A DNA stretch of 64,000 bases from Viola odorata. Its lineage: Eukaryota; Streptophyta; Magnoliopsida; Malpighiales; Violaceae. The notes beneath the pieces are model-generated. The model saw only the letters and a list, made by a program, of their open reading frames with translations. It had not been told where the DNA came from and ran no database searches. The position numbers were made by a program, and so were the translations under genes. Below are positions 23,691 to 35,254 of this stretch, piece by piece. Each line of letters begins with the position of its first letter. Position 1 is the first letter of the stretch. The stretch is taken from assembly GCA_963691705.1 (NCBI GenBank), contig OY829544.1, forward strand, positions 1,309,501-1,373,500, in the 5' to 3' direction.

Positions 23691-24527
23691 AAAACAAGGT
23701 TAGTAATTCAAAGAGGTGCGCGATACTTCATCATTTTGGTATTTCTTCACACATAAAATAAAATTTACACATGACAGCTGAATTATATTTTAGTTAATAA
23801 TTAAATATAACCTAATATGAGAAGGATAAATCCTAACTAATTGGCCAAGCGTTAATTTTTTTTATATGAAGAGGTAGGTACCTCATAATGTACCTAAGAT
23901 TTTTCAACATGCTCATTGTTTTTATTAATTCAGAATTATAAAAATTAGGGTCAGCTATATAAAAAAACTATAGCCAATAAAATATTTCACTTAACTCCTA
24001 TAGTCTAAAATTTACAGTGTAAACCCTATGATTTTCTAAAATTTACAATCTTAACATTTCTAATGGTAAAATAATTAAAATTTTATACAAAATTGAGGAA
24101 AAATGTAAAAAAAAATATAGGACATATCACTCCACTAAAAAAATGAGAAAGTTTTTTAAAAAGTATTTTAAAGGAATAAATTTAAAAAAAAATGTATATT
24201 AAATGGTACCATATTAGTTACATTTTTGTTCAAATTTTATAATTATTTGCATTTTTTTAATTTTTTTTTAATTTTTTAAGCATTCAAAAGATTAAGGTTA
24301 TAACTTTTAGAAAATTATAAGGTTTAAATTTCACGTTTTAAACTATAAGGGTTATAAGTGAATATTTTTGTAAACTATAGGGTTTCTGTATAATTTACCC
24401 TAAAAAATAATTCTATCATTTTGTTACCATATAATCAACCCTTGATAGATAAGGCTCACCAAAAAAATGAACCCAAGGCTTAAAAAAAAGAAACAAAGAA
24501 CCCAAATACGAATAAAAATTATAGCTA
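23691..24527. other. Intergenic, AT-rich
   Basis: AT-rich sequence with loose inverted symmetry: CTTATAGTCTAAAATTTACAG-like text near 23998-24020 is echoed inverted near 24330-24350. This suggests a decayed foldback element. No gene is seen. Confidence 0.35.
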
Positions 24528-24551
24528 CGCTAGAAGGAGGGGTCGAACCTC

Positions 24552-24584
<33 letters not shown>

Positions 24585-24601
24585 AACTGAGCTATTCCAG
24601 C
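24528..24601 (-). tRNA. tRNA-Asn (GUU)
   Basis: A complete 74-nt cloverleaf on the minus strand, 5' end at 24601. The acceptor stem GCTGGAA pairs with TTCTAGC (one G-T pair). The D-arm contains AGCTCAGTTGGTTAGAGC (box A). The anticodon loop CTGTTAA gives anticodon GUU. The T-arm GGAGGTTCGACCCCTCC holds box B. There is no intron and no encoded CCA. A TTTTT run about 10 nt downstream fits a Pol III terminator. It matches the standard nuclear plant tRNA-Asn closely. Confidence 0.97.
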
Positions 24602-25271
24602 TGCTTGTAAAACCTGTTTCTAGCATTTTTATAAAACTAAGAACGGTTTAAACATTCTATATACATGTGACACTTTAACTTAGGCAGTCAAATAAGATTA
24701 ATTAGCAGTTCTCACAGATAATTCATACCAACCATGATCCATCTTGAATTTACCAACACTATAAGATGGTAGTTATGAAATACTGAATAATTTAAATTAT
24801 TCGTTATTCGATTAGTGCTGCCTAATTTTTTTATAAGAATTTAAACCCTTATTATTTTAAATGTGTTTTTAATCACACTGTTGAACCAACCTCAAGATTT
24901 AGTTAATTTTGTTGAACGATTTGTTTGGATAATTTCTCGATAAAAGTGACTTTCACAACGGTATTATTTCCATTCCCAAACTCGATCCTTAGATTGCTGA
25001 CAAGTATTCATCATCGTTTCATAACTGAGTTGCATAAACAATTCACTTGTGGGATAGATCTCCTCCAATGAATCAAATAACTGTCTTTTCGTTATTATTT
25101 TTGGGCTTTAGCCCATTTACAGAGAACTGACAATTCATTTGGACAATCCGGGCCCATATTCTTGACTCAAAGGACATAGCAAAACCCTTTCTTCAATTTC
25201 ATTCTTCTTTTCTGGGTTTTAGAGTGAGAAAAAAAACCCAGGCTGAGAACTCAAACCCGACAACCACCACC
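24602..25271. other. Upstream region of NRPB3-like gene
   Basis: AT-rich promoter region and 5' leader. Nothing else is seen. An in-frame non-ATG extension upstream of 25272 is not needed for the protein. Confidence 0.45.
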
Positions 25272-27370
25272 ATGGAAGCAGTCTCCTACCAGCGATTCCC
25301 TAAAGTGAAAATCCGTGACATTAAAGACGACATGTGCAAGTTCGAGCTGCGAGACACCGATGCCTCCATTGCCAACGCCCTCCGCCGCGTCATGATCGCC
25401 GAGGTGCCCACCATCGCCATCGACCTCGTGGAGATCGAGGTCAACTCCTCCGTCCTCAACGACGAGTTCATCTCCCACCGCCTCGGCCTCATTCCACTCA
25501 CCAGCGAGCGCGCCATGGAAATGCGCTTCTCCCGTGACTGCGACGCCTGCGACGGCGACGGCCAGTGCGAGTTCTGCTCCGTCGAATTCCACCTCCGCGC
25601 CAAGTGCGTCACTGACCAAACGCTCGATGTCACCAGCAAGGATTTGGTCGGCCACGACCACACCGTCGTCCCCGTCGACTTCGCTGATTTTCCCGGCTCC
25701 GAGTTGTCAGAGCAGAGGTTAATTTCTTTGTATTTTGGGGATTTTTGTGTTATCCAGTGCTAATGTCATGATTTAATTGATCTTCCATCAATAATCTGAA
25801 GATTTTGCATGTTATTTTGCTAGGGGTATTATCATTGTTAAGTTGAGGAAAGGGCAAGAGCTGAAGTTGAGGGCTATTGCCAGGAAGGGGATCGGGAAGG
25901 ATCATGCCAAATGGTCTCCAGCTGCCACTGTGACATTCATGTATGAACCTGAGATTCACATCAATGAGGACTTGATGAAAGAGTTGTCACTCGAGGAGAA
26001 ACAGAGCTGGGTTGACAGTAGCCCAACTAAAGTGTTTGATATTGATCCTAACACTGAGCAGGTTACTTTTCTAGTTTTCATTTATATATAATTAATGAAA
26101 ATAAACGTTTTGGAACTCTCAGTGTTGCGTTGCTGCCATTTATGGGATGTCTATTTGTCTTGTGTGTGATGCATGTGGGTCATTGTGTATGTGATGCCTT
26201 GCATGGTAGTAATGTGGTAATGATGCTTCCTAATCGGTTGTCTTAGCTGATATGTGATGGTTTCTCGAGTCTAACTCTATGTGCAATTCGATCATAATTT
26301 GGTTGTTGTCTTCTGTTTATCTGAAATGTAGATGCCTGTGAGTATAATCATGCATCTTGGCATGTATGATAATGTGATTCAATGTCAATGACAACATCCA
26401 TAATGGATTTATAGTTAACATTTTAAATTAGGAATCTGCAGTGTGGTCTTTGTATGTTCATTATGGTATGCGATTGATATGTTATGGCTTATATATGCAA
26501 CTTTACAGAATCATTTGCTGCTCAAGCTCTAGGTCTCTCGCTATACAGATAGTATCTGTCTTGTGAGTTTTGGACAGATGTACCATTTATATTCCGGTGG
26601 TGTTATGAGATGTGAGCTTAGGCTTGGATTTTTGGATCCTTGACTTGGAAGTTGGGAGTATGGTTTCTTGATTTTCTTTGAGAACGCTTGAAGTCATTGC
26701 ATGGAGTCAACAATGAGTCTTAAACTGTACCTATTCCTCCAATTTTAGGACCAAATATTCAGATGATTTTGCACTTGAATTTTGTTAATTAGATCCCAGT
26801 TCATCTTTTCTCCCTTTCTCAGAGTGTTTATTTTTATATTTTCTAAATGAGGATCAAATTGTTTTTTTTCTTCCTTTGTCGTACTTGCTGATATTGTACT
26901 CAATTTTTCTACGGCATTGGTTGGCATTATGCATCTTTGTAGAATCTACTCAGCTAATGCAGAGTTGAATTTTTATATGCTATTTTATGTCTGGTTTTGA
27001 TGCTTGGCATAGTTCTTGTTTGATTTCCTATTGCGATCTCTCATGTGAATAGGTAATTTGGCTACATGCTTAAAACTTTTTTGCCATCATTTCCTAGGTT
27101 GTGATGGTTGATCCAGAAGCATACACTTATGATGATGAGGTGATCAAGAAAGCAGAAGCTATGGGGAAGCGAGGACTCGTGGACATCAGGGCCAAGGAAG
27201 ATAGTTTTATATTCACTGTGGAATCCACTGGTGCAGTCAAAGCTTCTCAGTTGGTACTCAACGCCATAGACATCCTAAAACAAAAGCTTGATGCAGTTCG
27301 GTTGTCTGACGATACAGTCGAAGCCGATGATCAGTTCGGTGAATTGGGTGCTCATATGCGTGGAGGATGA
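25272..27370 (+). CDS. NRPB3: RNA polymerase II, IV and V subunit 3
   Basis: The alpha-like subunit that dimerises with subunit 11 to nucleate assembly of Pol II; the same gene product serves Pol IV and V in plants. Three exons: 25272-25717, 25824-26061 and 27098-27370, 318 residues, the family's usual length. The start at 25272 gives [15 protein letters not shown]. The alpha motif [14 protein letters not shown] is present, followed by [20 protein letters not shown]. The four-cysteine zinc loop [13 protein letters not shown] is complete. The insert domain [19 protein letters not shown] and the C-terminal [14 protein letters not shown] are almost the same as in Arabidopsis from memory. Exon 1 is notably GC-rich with C-ending codons compared with exons 2-3 and with neighbouring genes. 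Intron 2 is about 1 kb. Confidence 0.97.
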
Positions 27371-28699
27371 TCCAGTTTGTGCGCAGAAATCCCCTTTAGG
27401 TTTCCTATGAGCTTCTTGTGCTTTTAACAAACCTTCCTGTGTAGGGTACTGATCGCTTGCTCTTATTTTCCTTGTGGATGCTAATTTCTTTCCTGCAAGG
27501 TTATGTCAGTACATCTTTGGGAGTAATTAACCCTTTTTTACAAGTGTTTGTTGGACTAGCCACGCAAGAAGTTGATGGAAGTGTTGGTAGTTAACTTGCA
27601 TATGTATCGTCTCCTGATCCCGCCGAACTCAGGTGCACTCTTTATTTCCGTCCACACTAATCTATGATCTATCCGTTATCTGTACTCTCTATTTGTTTTT
27701 TGAGTAAGCTCAATTTAGCCAACGACTTGAGTATGGAGTTGCTCTTCCCTGAGAGATGTCTGGTGTTATTGCTGTGTTGTTGACAATGTGAAACTTCGAT
27801 TCACTTTGTTTGCGCTAAGTTTCAGCGTGTTTAACAGCTGTGTTAGATAATAGATTGTCAATGTCCCATATGATTCCATGAATATTTCCTTTCAATTACT
27901 CACAAGCATTGTTTTTTATCACAAAGAACTCACACGCATTATATTTCCTTTTATAATTACTATTGTCTATGTATATTAGTGGCCGAGCTTAAGTCCATGT
28001 ACAACTAATAAGATCACAGATCTTCCAACTTTTTGGAAAAACACCTCAAAATCCACTTGCCATTTGCCAATCCTCAAACAAACTGCTTTAATTCAATGCT
28101 GCCCCATAAAATCAATGACTAGAAATTATAGTGAGTCCAAATTAAAAACAAGGAATGCAGGTCCGTGTTGATGGAGGGTTGTGGACTCTCATTGGCTGAT
28201 AGAAACCACCGCCCTTCCCTCAATTTAGGCCTAGGCGGACTGGATGAAGTAATGGGCTTAGGGGTCGGGCTACGATCAAAATCCACTACAACCCAATATT
28301 TCAAACTAACCAATCATACCTCCCATTGCAATTGACTTAATAAAGAAAATCCAACTTTTATTATAAAGTGACCAATTTCACCTATCCGCCTGGCAGTTGG
28401 TACCTTTGACTCACTTACTAACCACATCAAAATGATCAATTCATTAATCCAATCGAACTATGCATGAAGCCAAAAAAAACATTATTGATGATGTTTTGTA
28501 CGTGAGATATGTTGCTTAGTGTTAATGATTTTCGAAATTTGATTAATTTTTCAGGTTGATCTGGTAATCAATTGATATATGTTATGTGTTTTACGTACCG
28601 ATTTAGTACGAATTTTTCATATTATTTTTTTTAATTAAAAACACAAAAATGTGTGTAGACAAAAACTTACAATTCGTACAACCTCGTGTGAATAAAACA
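27371..28699. other. Intergenic after NRPB3, no gene recognised
   Basis: The NRPB3 3' UTR probably occupies the first few hundred bases. The rest is AT-rich with small meaningless frames. Confidence 0.45.
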
Positions 28700-29110
28700 C
28701 AGCCTAACAATCGCTTTCTTTTTTTATAGACGAAAATGAAATACCCGATGAAAGATCGGCCTTGACACCAAGCCCTCCCCGAGGTCTTGTTGTCCGGCCT
28801 TGCGACTGACTGCGCCGCTCTTACCGATCAGGCCTGCCTTACGGTTTCAGGGGAGAAGCTGCCCTCCCATTCCGTTCACCGATGAATTTACCATAACCAT
28901 TCAAATTCTAGATATGATCGGAGAGGGCATTACTAATAAGGCGACTAATCAGGATTCCATCCAGCACAAATACCCGACCGGAATTCCGTAAGAGAAACTA
29001 CACCGAAAAAAGAGTATTATACTATCAGTTAACCCCTCAACGTCCAGATTCTAGCAAAGGACGCAAATGGGCTTAAAGCCTGACCCCCGTGGTCCAAAGG
29101 CCCCAAAGCC
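28700..29110 (-). mobile_element. Possible LINE 3' remnant
   Basis: Read on the minus strand, a GC-richer segment without a stable coding frame ends in CATTTTCGTCTATAAAAAAAG. A short A-tail after untranslated-looking sequence is typical of plant LINE ends. The evidence is thin: no reverse-transcriptase residues were recognised and no target duplication was found. Confidence 0.3.
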
Positions 29111-29353
29111 TACAAAGAATGGAAAGCAAAAGCAGATAAGCCATGACAACTTGAAGATCCAAACACTCCTTGCAAATTTAGATATTAAAATCTCTTTGCA
29201 AATCAAGCAGAAAAGTTGACACGAAGAACAAAAGAAGATGGTCAGACTTGAAGATCACATCCAGTATCACTAAAGTTCTAGTTGTCTATACAAGCAGTTG
29301 ATTCTAGATCACGTCTCTTCCGCGCTTGTCTTGTGTTGCGCAGGAGCTTCCCC

Positions 29354-31065
29354 TTAATATGGTGGTGGAGGATAAAGTCCAGGGAAAGGACCTGAGAAAA
29401 ACAGCAACCAAGTGCTTTAACATTTTTGCAACATGCAATGTATAAGAGGAATATGCAATGTATAGGAAATTACTCGGAGGATAATACGGTGAACCTTGTG
29501 GAGGTGGTGGATTTGCTGATGGGGGATAAGCTGAATGTTGAGGGTAAGCTGATGGCTGTGCGACAGGGTACGCTGATGGTGGGTACGCACTAGGAGGGTA
29601 TGACGGGTAGGAGGAGGAAGTTGGGTAGGCTGTGTGCGGTGGTGGTGCATAAGGAGGAGCAGACACTGGTGGTGGTGTTGAGTAAAGTGGGGCATGGGGA
29701 GCAGATGCTGCTCCATACATGGGAGCTGAAGGAGCTACGTTTGATGCTGGTTTCTGTATCATAAAACAGAGCTTAACTCAGTCTCCACAAATGACAGTAT
29801 CTTCAAAAACGAAAACGAGTAATTCAATCCATCACTGAAAATCTAAAAAGAGACCTAAAAACGTTTGCTTACATTGGCATTTGCATAGTGAATTATGAGG
29901 CGCACTTCTCCTGCGTGTCTGCAAAGAGAAATAGGAGTGTCGTAAAATTATTGGCCCCGAATAGGAACATGATGTCTATGTGAAAAGAAACTAAGTGTAA
30001 TTCAGTACTAGTTTGAACTACAGTTTTCCCAGATCCAGTAACTTTTGGATATATTTGGCATGTTTTCCGAGAGCGATTATCTTTAAGAATTCTCTGGCAT
30101 TAGCGGAGCCACGAGGCATCAATTCTACCTTTAAAGTGACAAAGTAATGAACTTCAAAACTGCATGACAAATTGGAAAACTACTAGTTCTAATCTTAAAA
30201 TTCACAAATCAATTTCATTTTTGCTTGAAAATAGTAAGATTTTGCTATCATCTATTCATCTGTGTTTATCATTAAATGCGCAGCATCCTCTGCTTGAAAG
30301 AGGTAAATTACCTTCCGGTTTTGGTTTGAAGAGGCCATGAACGATCATCATATCCCTCTAGTAGAGCCTTATGCAATTGAACCCTACACGAGCGAACACC
30401 ACAAAGAAGCGATCACAATTAAAGCCAACAGCCAAAACAAAGTTACATCCTCCAGAACAAGAACTACACAAACAAGGGAGAGAACAATTACTTTCCACTG
30501 CCGATGAAATCATCATATGAAAGAGTATTACTGTTCCAAACCGCAAGATTTATCTCCCTTATCCCTTCAATTAGGTTAAACAAAACCTTCTCTTGGAAGG
30601 TAGGATTTTTGCCACCATCTGACCACACCCAAAAAAATTTGAAAATCAGAAAAAAAAATTCACCAAACCCAGATACCGGGTCATGATTGCAAAACTTGCA
30701 GTAACAACAAAATAAATTGGGAAGAAGGAAGCAATTTTGACGGACGGACCTGTACAGGTTCGTGTGCGGGACTTAGTGCTGCCGTATTCAAGCCAAACGT
30801 ATGGATCTTGCCTGGAAATCCACTCCGTGTCTTTCAATTTAGTACAACCAACCACTGCATCAATAAACCAGACAAAATTCTATGTTAAGAATCCAAAAAC
30901 AGGAGCGAAAACAGGTGGAAAGATGATAAATTTGTAATAAAAGCGTACCGACTGACCTGTGATCTCAAGAAGTTGGCCTTGGATGCCAGAGACAGGCGGC
31001 ATGGTTGATGATGGGTATGAAGAAATTGAGGGTTGATGCTGCTGGTGATTAGGGAAAGGATACAT
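29354..31065 (-). CDS. C2-domain protein with proline/tyrosine-rich tail
   Basis: A calcium-dependent lipid-binding (C2) protein, probably cytosolic and recruited to membranes during stress signalling. Seven exons on the minus strand: 31065-30957, 30854-30750, 30618-30492, 30383-30312, 29918-29873, 29753-29474 and 29391-29354, 258 residues. After a short Gln/Ser/Pro leader (MYPFPNHQQHQP) comes the C2 domain: QLLEITGVVGCTKLKDTEW, then SRQDPYVWLEYGST with the loop-1 Asp, NPTFQEKVLFNL, and LSYDDFIGSGKVQL. The last third is repeats of the SAYPPSAYP type, ending LYPPPPY. The layout resembles Arabidopsis At4g34150 and SRC2-like proteins. Its position next to the cyclase and SEP1 genes fits conserved gene order. 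The start at 31065 was preferred; an in-frame ATG at 31161 also exists. Confidence 0.85.
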
Positions 31066-31269
31066 TTGATTTTTTGAGAAAATCAGTTCTGATGATTTTA
31101 CAAGCCTGTTCGGTATTTGGTTAAGACAGAGAAAAGAAGGGATGCGTTGTAATGAAAACAAGCGCGCTGGTCTGTTACTGTATACATATTGATGATATGG
31201 GAGGGCATTTTAGTATTTTACAACTATAAATATCTGAGATATTTGTATTTGATATAAAAGATATTTTGA

Positions 31270-31532
31270 ATTCAAATCCCTATAAAAGAAAGGGGCTGCA
31301 CCGAGAAAAGGGTACGTACACGCTCTTGCTTATCGTAACTCTGTCCATACTTACTCTCAATATCCACTATTCACTTTAAACAAATACACTCTCATTTTTC
31401 ACGTCATCTAATTTGATCATTCGAGCTTCTACACCGGAAGTTTCCCCGGTACTTTTCAGGTACCACGTGACAGAACAGAACAACCTCTCGATCAACCTCA
31501 CCAATCATATTTCCACCTTAACATGCCCCTTA
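31270..31532. repeat. LTR-like fragment, copy 1
   Basis: Shares a diverged but clear block with 42650-42840: TCCACTATTCACTTTAAACA versus TTCACTATTCACTCCAAGCA, then CAAATA-CACTCTCA, GTACCACGTGRCAGAACAG, and CATATTTCCACCT versus TATACTTCCACCT. A TATAAAAG box lies just upstream at about 31281. This is probably the R/U5 end of a retrotransposon LTR. Confidence 0.55.
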
Positions 31533-31549
31533 ACGAATTACCTTCACCT

Positions 31550-31551
<2 letters not shown>

Positions 31552-31591
<40 letters not shown>
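31552..31591. repeat. TA microsatellite
   Basis: A run of about 20 TA units. Confidence 0.9.
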
Positions 31592-31594
<3 letters not shown>

Positions 31595-32229
31595 TTTAGT
31601 TTTATGGTTGCTGGGATTTTGAGGATGGAAAGGAAAGATTGTGGATTTTTCTGGGTTGGTTCTTCTTTCTTCGTTTTGGAAGTTTTGCGATTGGATTTTT
31701 TTCTGTTCTCTCTCTGCTGTTTCGTTGTTTTTACAGTCGGCCACGAACGTGGCGGTAACCAACTAACAATAGAAAAGCGCGTAGGTAAAAGAGGATAAAA
31801 AGTGGAAAAGGGTTTTACGATCACGTAGGGTGGGGGGATTGGTGTGGATTTATACAGACCTTAAAACTTAAGCTAACGCGCTTAACGGCAGTAGCGCACA
31901 CTTTGGTAACGGTAACGTTGATTGAAGAACGTTTGATCAGGAGATTCAGGACCAACGGTGAAACTTGAACATTTTCAATCATTTTTTCAAGAAAAAAACC
32001 TTAGGTCTTTTATCAATTTATTCATGTACATTTCAATTAGGTATCAAACTGTATAATATATTGAAACATATTCCACAGCTTCTTCATCGCAAGACAAATT
32101 AATGCAATAATCATTTTTCAACAAACGCAAAGCACGTAATAAACGAAATGAATACATTCGACATCACCAATTGTTGCATGTGACCTGGAACCCAGTTTTA
32201 TGTACAGTCTTAGCGACAAAAGCCCCAGT

Positions 32230-35200
32230 TCAATCGCTTTCTAGGTCTTCCTCGTCCCCGAAACTGAAAACAGATGCGTCAGCAGCCATTGCCTTGAACT
32301 CACTTTGAGAATTGTTCACTTCAACACCAACATCATCACTTTTTGGTTGAGTAGCAGTATTGCTCTGTTGGGAGCCTGTGGTACCCAGAGAGAATTTTTC
32401 AGTAGCGCGTGTTATGTTCGCAACTTGATCTGGATTACTACTTGTTTCAGTACTAGTGGCTGTTGTCGCAGTTCCTCCCACTGAGGAAGCCTCAACCGGA
32501 GGAGGTGCAGCACTTGAACCTGAATCTGGATTCTTTGGAACGGTTTCAGTGTTTGATCCAGCTGAGTTCATTCCACTGCATTCCACTAGCACAACCTCGA
32601 CCTGGAATCCTGGGGATGGCAGTTTTCTCTGCACAAGATCCAGCAATATAAAGTCACGCAGAGTCATATTCAATAAGGGAAGACATCTTGAAATAATTTG
32701 ATTCTGACAACACAATCCTTCATCTCAACTCAACACAGGAACAGCAATTTTGAGCTGGTAAAAGGAATCATTATAAATACTTTTGCCCAATAATGTTCTT
32801 TGCTTATTACCTTGTCAAACCCATCCAAGTCACCGGTGTTGAGAATTTTTCTATTTTCCATCATTGTTGTATTCAACCAACTGATATTAGAAAGAAGAAG
32901 TCAGTCATCGTAGTTTCATTTCATTTCTAAGAGTCCAATAATTAATCCACAGGGGAGGAGAATAGATTACTAACAAGTAAAAATCTCCTTGGCGATCATG
33001 AAACTGGACTTTAAAGTCCCCAGCAACCTGTGTCAGGCCAGGCTCTCCTGGCAGAGCAAAAACCATAACCCCTTTCTTTGGTGCACTAAACCAATAGTCT
33101 TCTGGCTGCAGAAGTAAGAAGTAAGAAGGTAAATGTAGACAACAGACTTTCAAGTTAAAATCAACTGAATTTAGCATGCTTTATAAGGTCCAAGAAAAGG
33201 TCAGAGTTGACAATGAATACTGCCAAATACTGTTAGACCTACCGACAAATCCTTGGTTCTTGGATGCTTTTTGGAGGAGAAGAGAACTCCTACAGATGAA
33301 AGAAAACACAAGTGTTTTAGTTAATATATTATTCATGTTTTTTTTATTTTCTTAATCCTTATTGAACACTTATCGCAGCTTTAGAATTCCAGCTTCTGAA
33401 GGGTGCATAGCACATGGAGTGAAATGACAAATGTCATTTTTTTAATTTAAAAAAAAGGGCAGCAAGAGTATCAGAACAAACCATTATGATCAGAGATGGT
33501 AATAGAGGGCCTGATCCAGTAGGGGCACCTGTGTAAGCGAAATCCCCTAAGCATGCATCTGCAGTGAAATGTAAAGTCAGTTGCTTCAATAAAGATTTTT
33601 GTGAGAAGCAGTAAAATAGATATATACCTGCGGCCAGGCTGATTTTCACCATTGAAGTACGTCAACACACGCTCGAAATATTTTACATATCTCTACAAAA
33701 AGAACAAAATAAATGCACCTCAGATGAATATTAAGAAATCCAACAAAATTATCTCTTCTGGTTGTAGTAGTCAATATTAAGTGCATTCTACCAGAAATAT
33801 GGCAGCAACTAACTCACAATTTGACTGGGAAGAACAAGCCCTTTTGCATCAATACATCTCTTCTGGTTGTAGTAGTCAATGGACTCCTCAGCCGTAGGAA
33901 AGAACTGCAGAAATAAGCAAGTAGTTCCCAATTAACATCTCACCTTATGTCAAAAAACAACTGTCAACTCTTCAAGTGAAACAATGGCTTCAAAAGACAT
34001 ACCTTCAAATACAAAAGAAGGCTTGAAATCATCAGCCCAGTCCTAGCCATTCCAGCCTTACAATGCACAACCACAACATTCTCAATATCCTCCTTCAGCC
34101 ATGAGTAAGCACTTTGACAAAATGATATTATCAGTTGAATTGGCGGGCAGTTGTGGTCATCAAATGGAAAACTAGCAACCTGATTGAGAAGTTCAATTTA
34201 ACAGGCATAAGAATCACATAAGTCATTATTTAGGTACATATCCAAAGCAGACACAGCCTAAAACTTAAGCTTTATTCCACAACCAATATGAAAACGGAAG
34301 AAGAGCGTTGCATTCATACCTTTCCTTCAAATAAAGAAGCATCATACAGCCTCTCAGAACAAAGATTGTAAACCTTGTACTTGTCCTGCACATAAGAAAA
34401 ATGCATCAAATGCTAGAAACCATAATAAAGCTGAGCAGCAAATGTAGGTTTAAACATAATCAGCTTTTCACTACCTTGTGATGGGTTTCAAAAAACTTAA
34501 TTACTTCTTCCATGTGGTTTCGATAGAACCCCTGCATTGCATAGCTAAGAGATCAATGTTTGTGAAGAATTAATATTAAAAAAAGCCAGTAGCATAGCGC
34601 AGACTAAGATGCTTACCTCAACATATCCAAAAAATCCAGAGCTCATGTCACCAGCAGGGAATCCCATGGCAATAATATTCTCAATGATGTACGTCATATC
34701 TAAATCGAATCCTCCTTCCTGAACGGAGTGAAGAAACAAATGAGAGTATAATCCATAAGGAAATCAAAATATATTTCCTATAATATAATATTCAAAATAG
34801 CTTTAAAACACAATGTTACTCCCACCTGATATCTCCGCTTGTTTTGAGAGACAGCGTGCCTAGCCTTGACCTGGACAGCCTTCACTGCATTCTTAGATGT
34901 ATCAACTAACCCTTTAGTAATTGTTCCAATTAGACCACCAGGTTGAGCAGGTGAAGATCCTTCAGGATTGTCATCAACCACAGTGGACTTTGGTGACAAT
35001 TGCAGTCCGAACCCACTTGTAAAACGGGCAAATGTTGATTTTCCCGAATTTTCAGTAGGTGAGCCATTAGGAGATGAGGCCAGTGGCTGAGGAATTTTCA
35101 AATTTTTGGCCCAAGAAGTGATCCCAGAAGCAGAGAGCTTTGATGATGCATCAGGGACAAGATTATTATTTGCGCTAGCAGCAGCAACAGGAGGGGGAGA

Positions 35201-35254
35201 TTCTTGCGTATCAGGTGCTCTAGCAGACGAAGGATCAGTAGATACCGAATCCAT
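32230..35254 (-). CDS. PTEN2: PTEN2-type phosphoinositide / protein phosphatase
   Basis: A dual-specificity phosphatase with a C2 domain that removes 3'-phosphate from phosphoinositides (in plants also binding phosphatidic acid). Twelve minus-strand exons: 35254-34826, 34718-34617, 34531-34475, 34385-34320, 34179-34003, 33904-33818, 33692-33628, 33558-33482, 33289-33243, 33105-32975, 32880-32811 and 32628-32230, joining in frame to 568 residues. The long Ser/Pro-rich N-terminus is typical of plant PTEN2. The catalytic P-loop HCKAGMARTG is intact, and the WPD-equivalent is FPFDDHNCPP. The C2 part covers RCPYWIRPSITISDH to DFKVQFHDRQGDFY. The C-terminal tail is Ser/Thr-rich and ends in an acidic GDEEDLESD. 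A 5' UTR intron is likely (donor at about 35570). Whether it is 2A or 2B cannot be told. Confidence 0.92.

Larger units (their letters stand above)
31066..32229. other. Intergenic between C2 and PTEN genes
   Basis: It contains the C2 gene promoter, an LTR-like repeat (about 31270-31532), a TA microsatellite (about 31552-31591) and the PTEN 3' UTR at the right. A 100-residue open frame over the TA repeat is not coding. Confidence 0.5.

Noticed and set aside
25251..25663. Long minus-strand frames over NRPB3 exon 1
   Set aside because: GC-rich third positions remove stops on the other strand; the plus-strand protein is unmistakable.
31498..31824. Minus-strand frame of about 108 residues with Tyr-Ile repeats
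   Set aside because: Runs through the TA microsatellite and has no recognisable domain.
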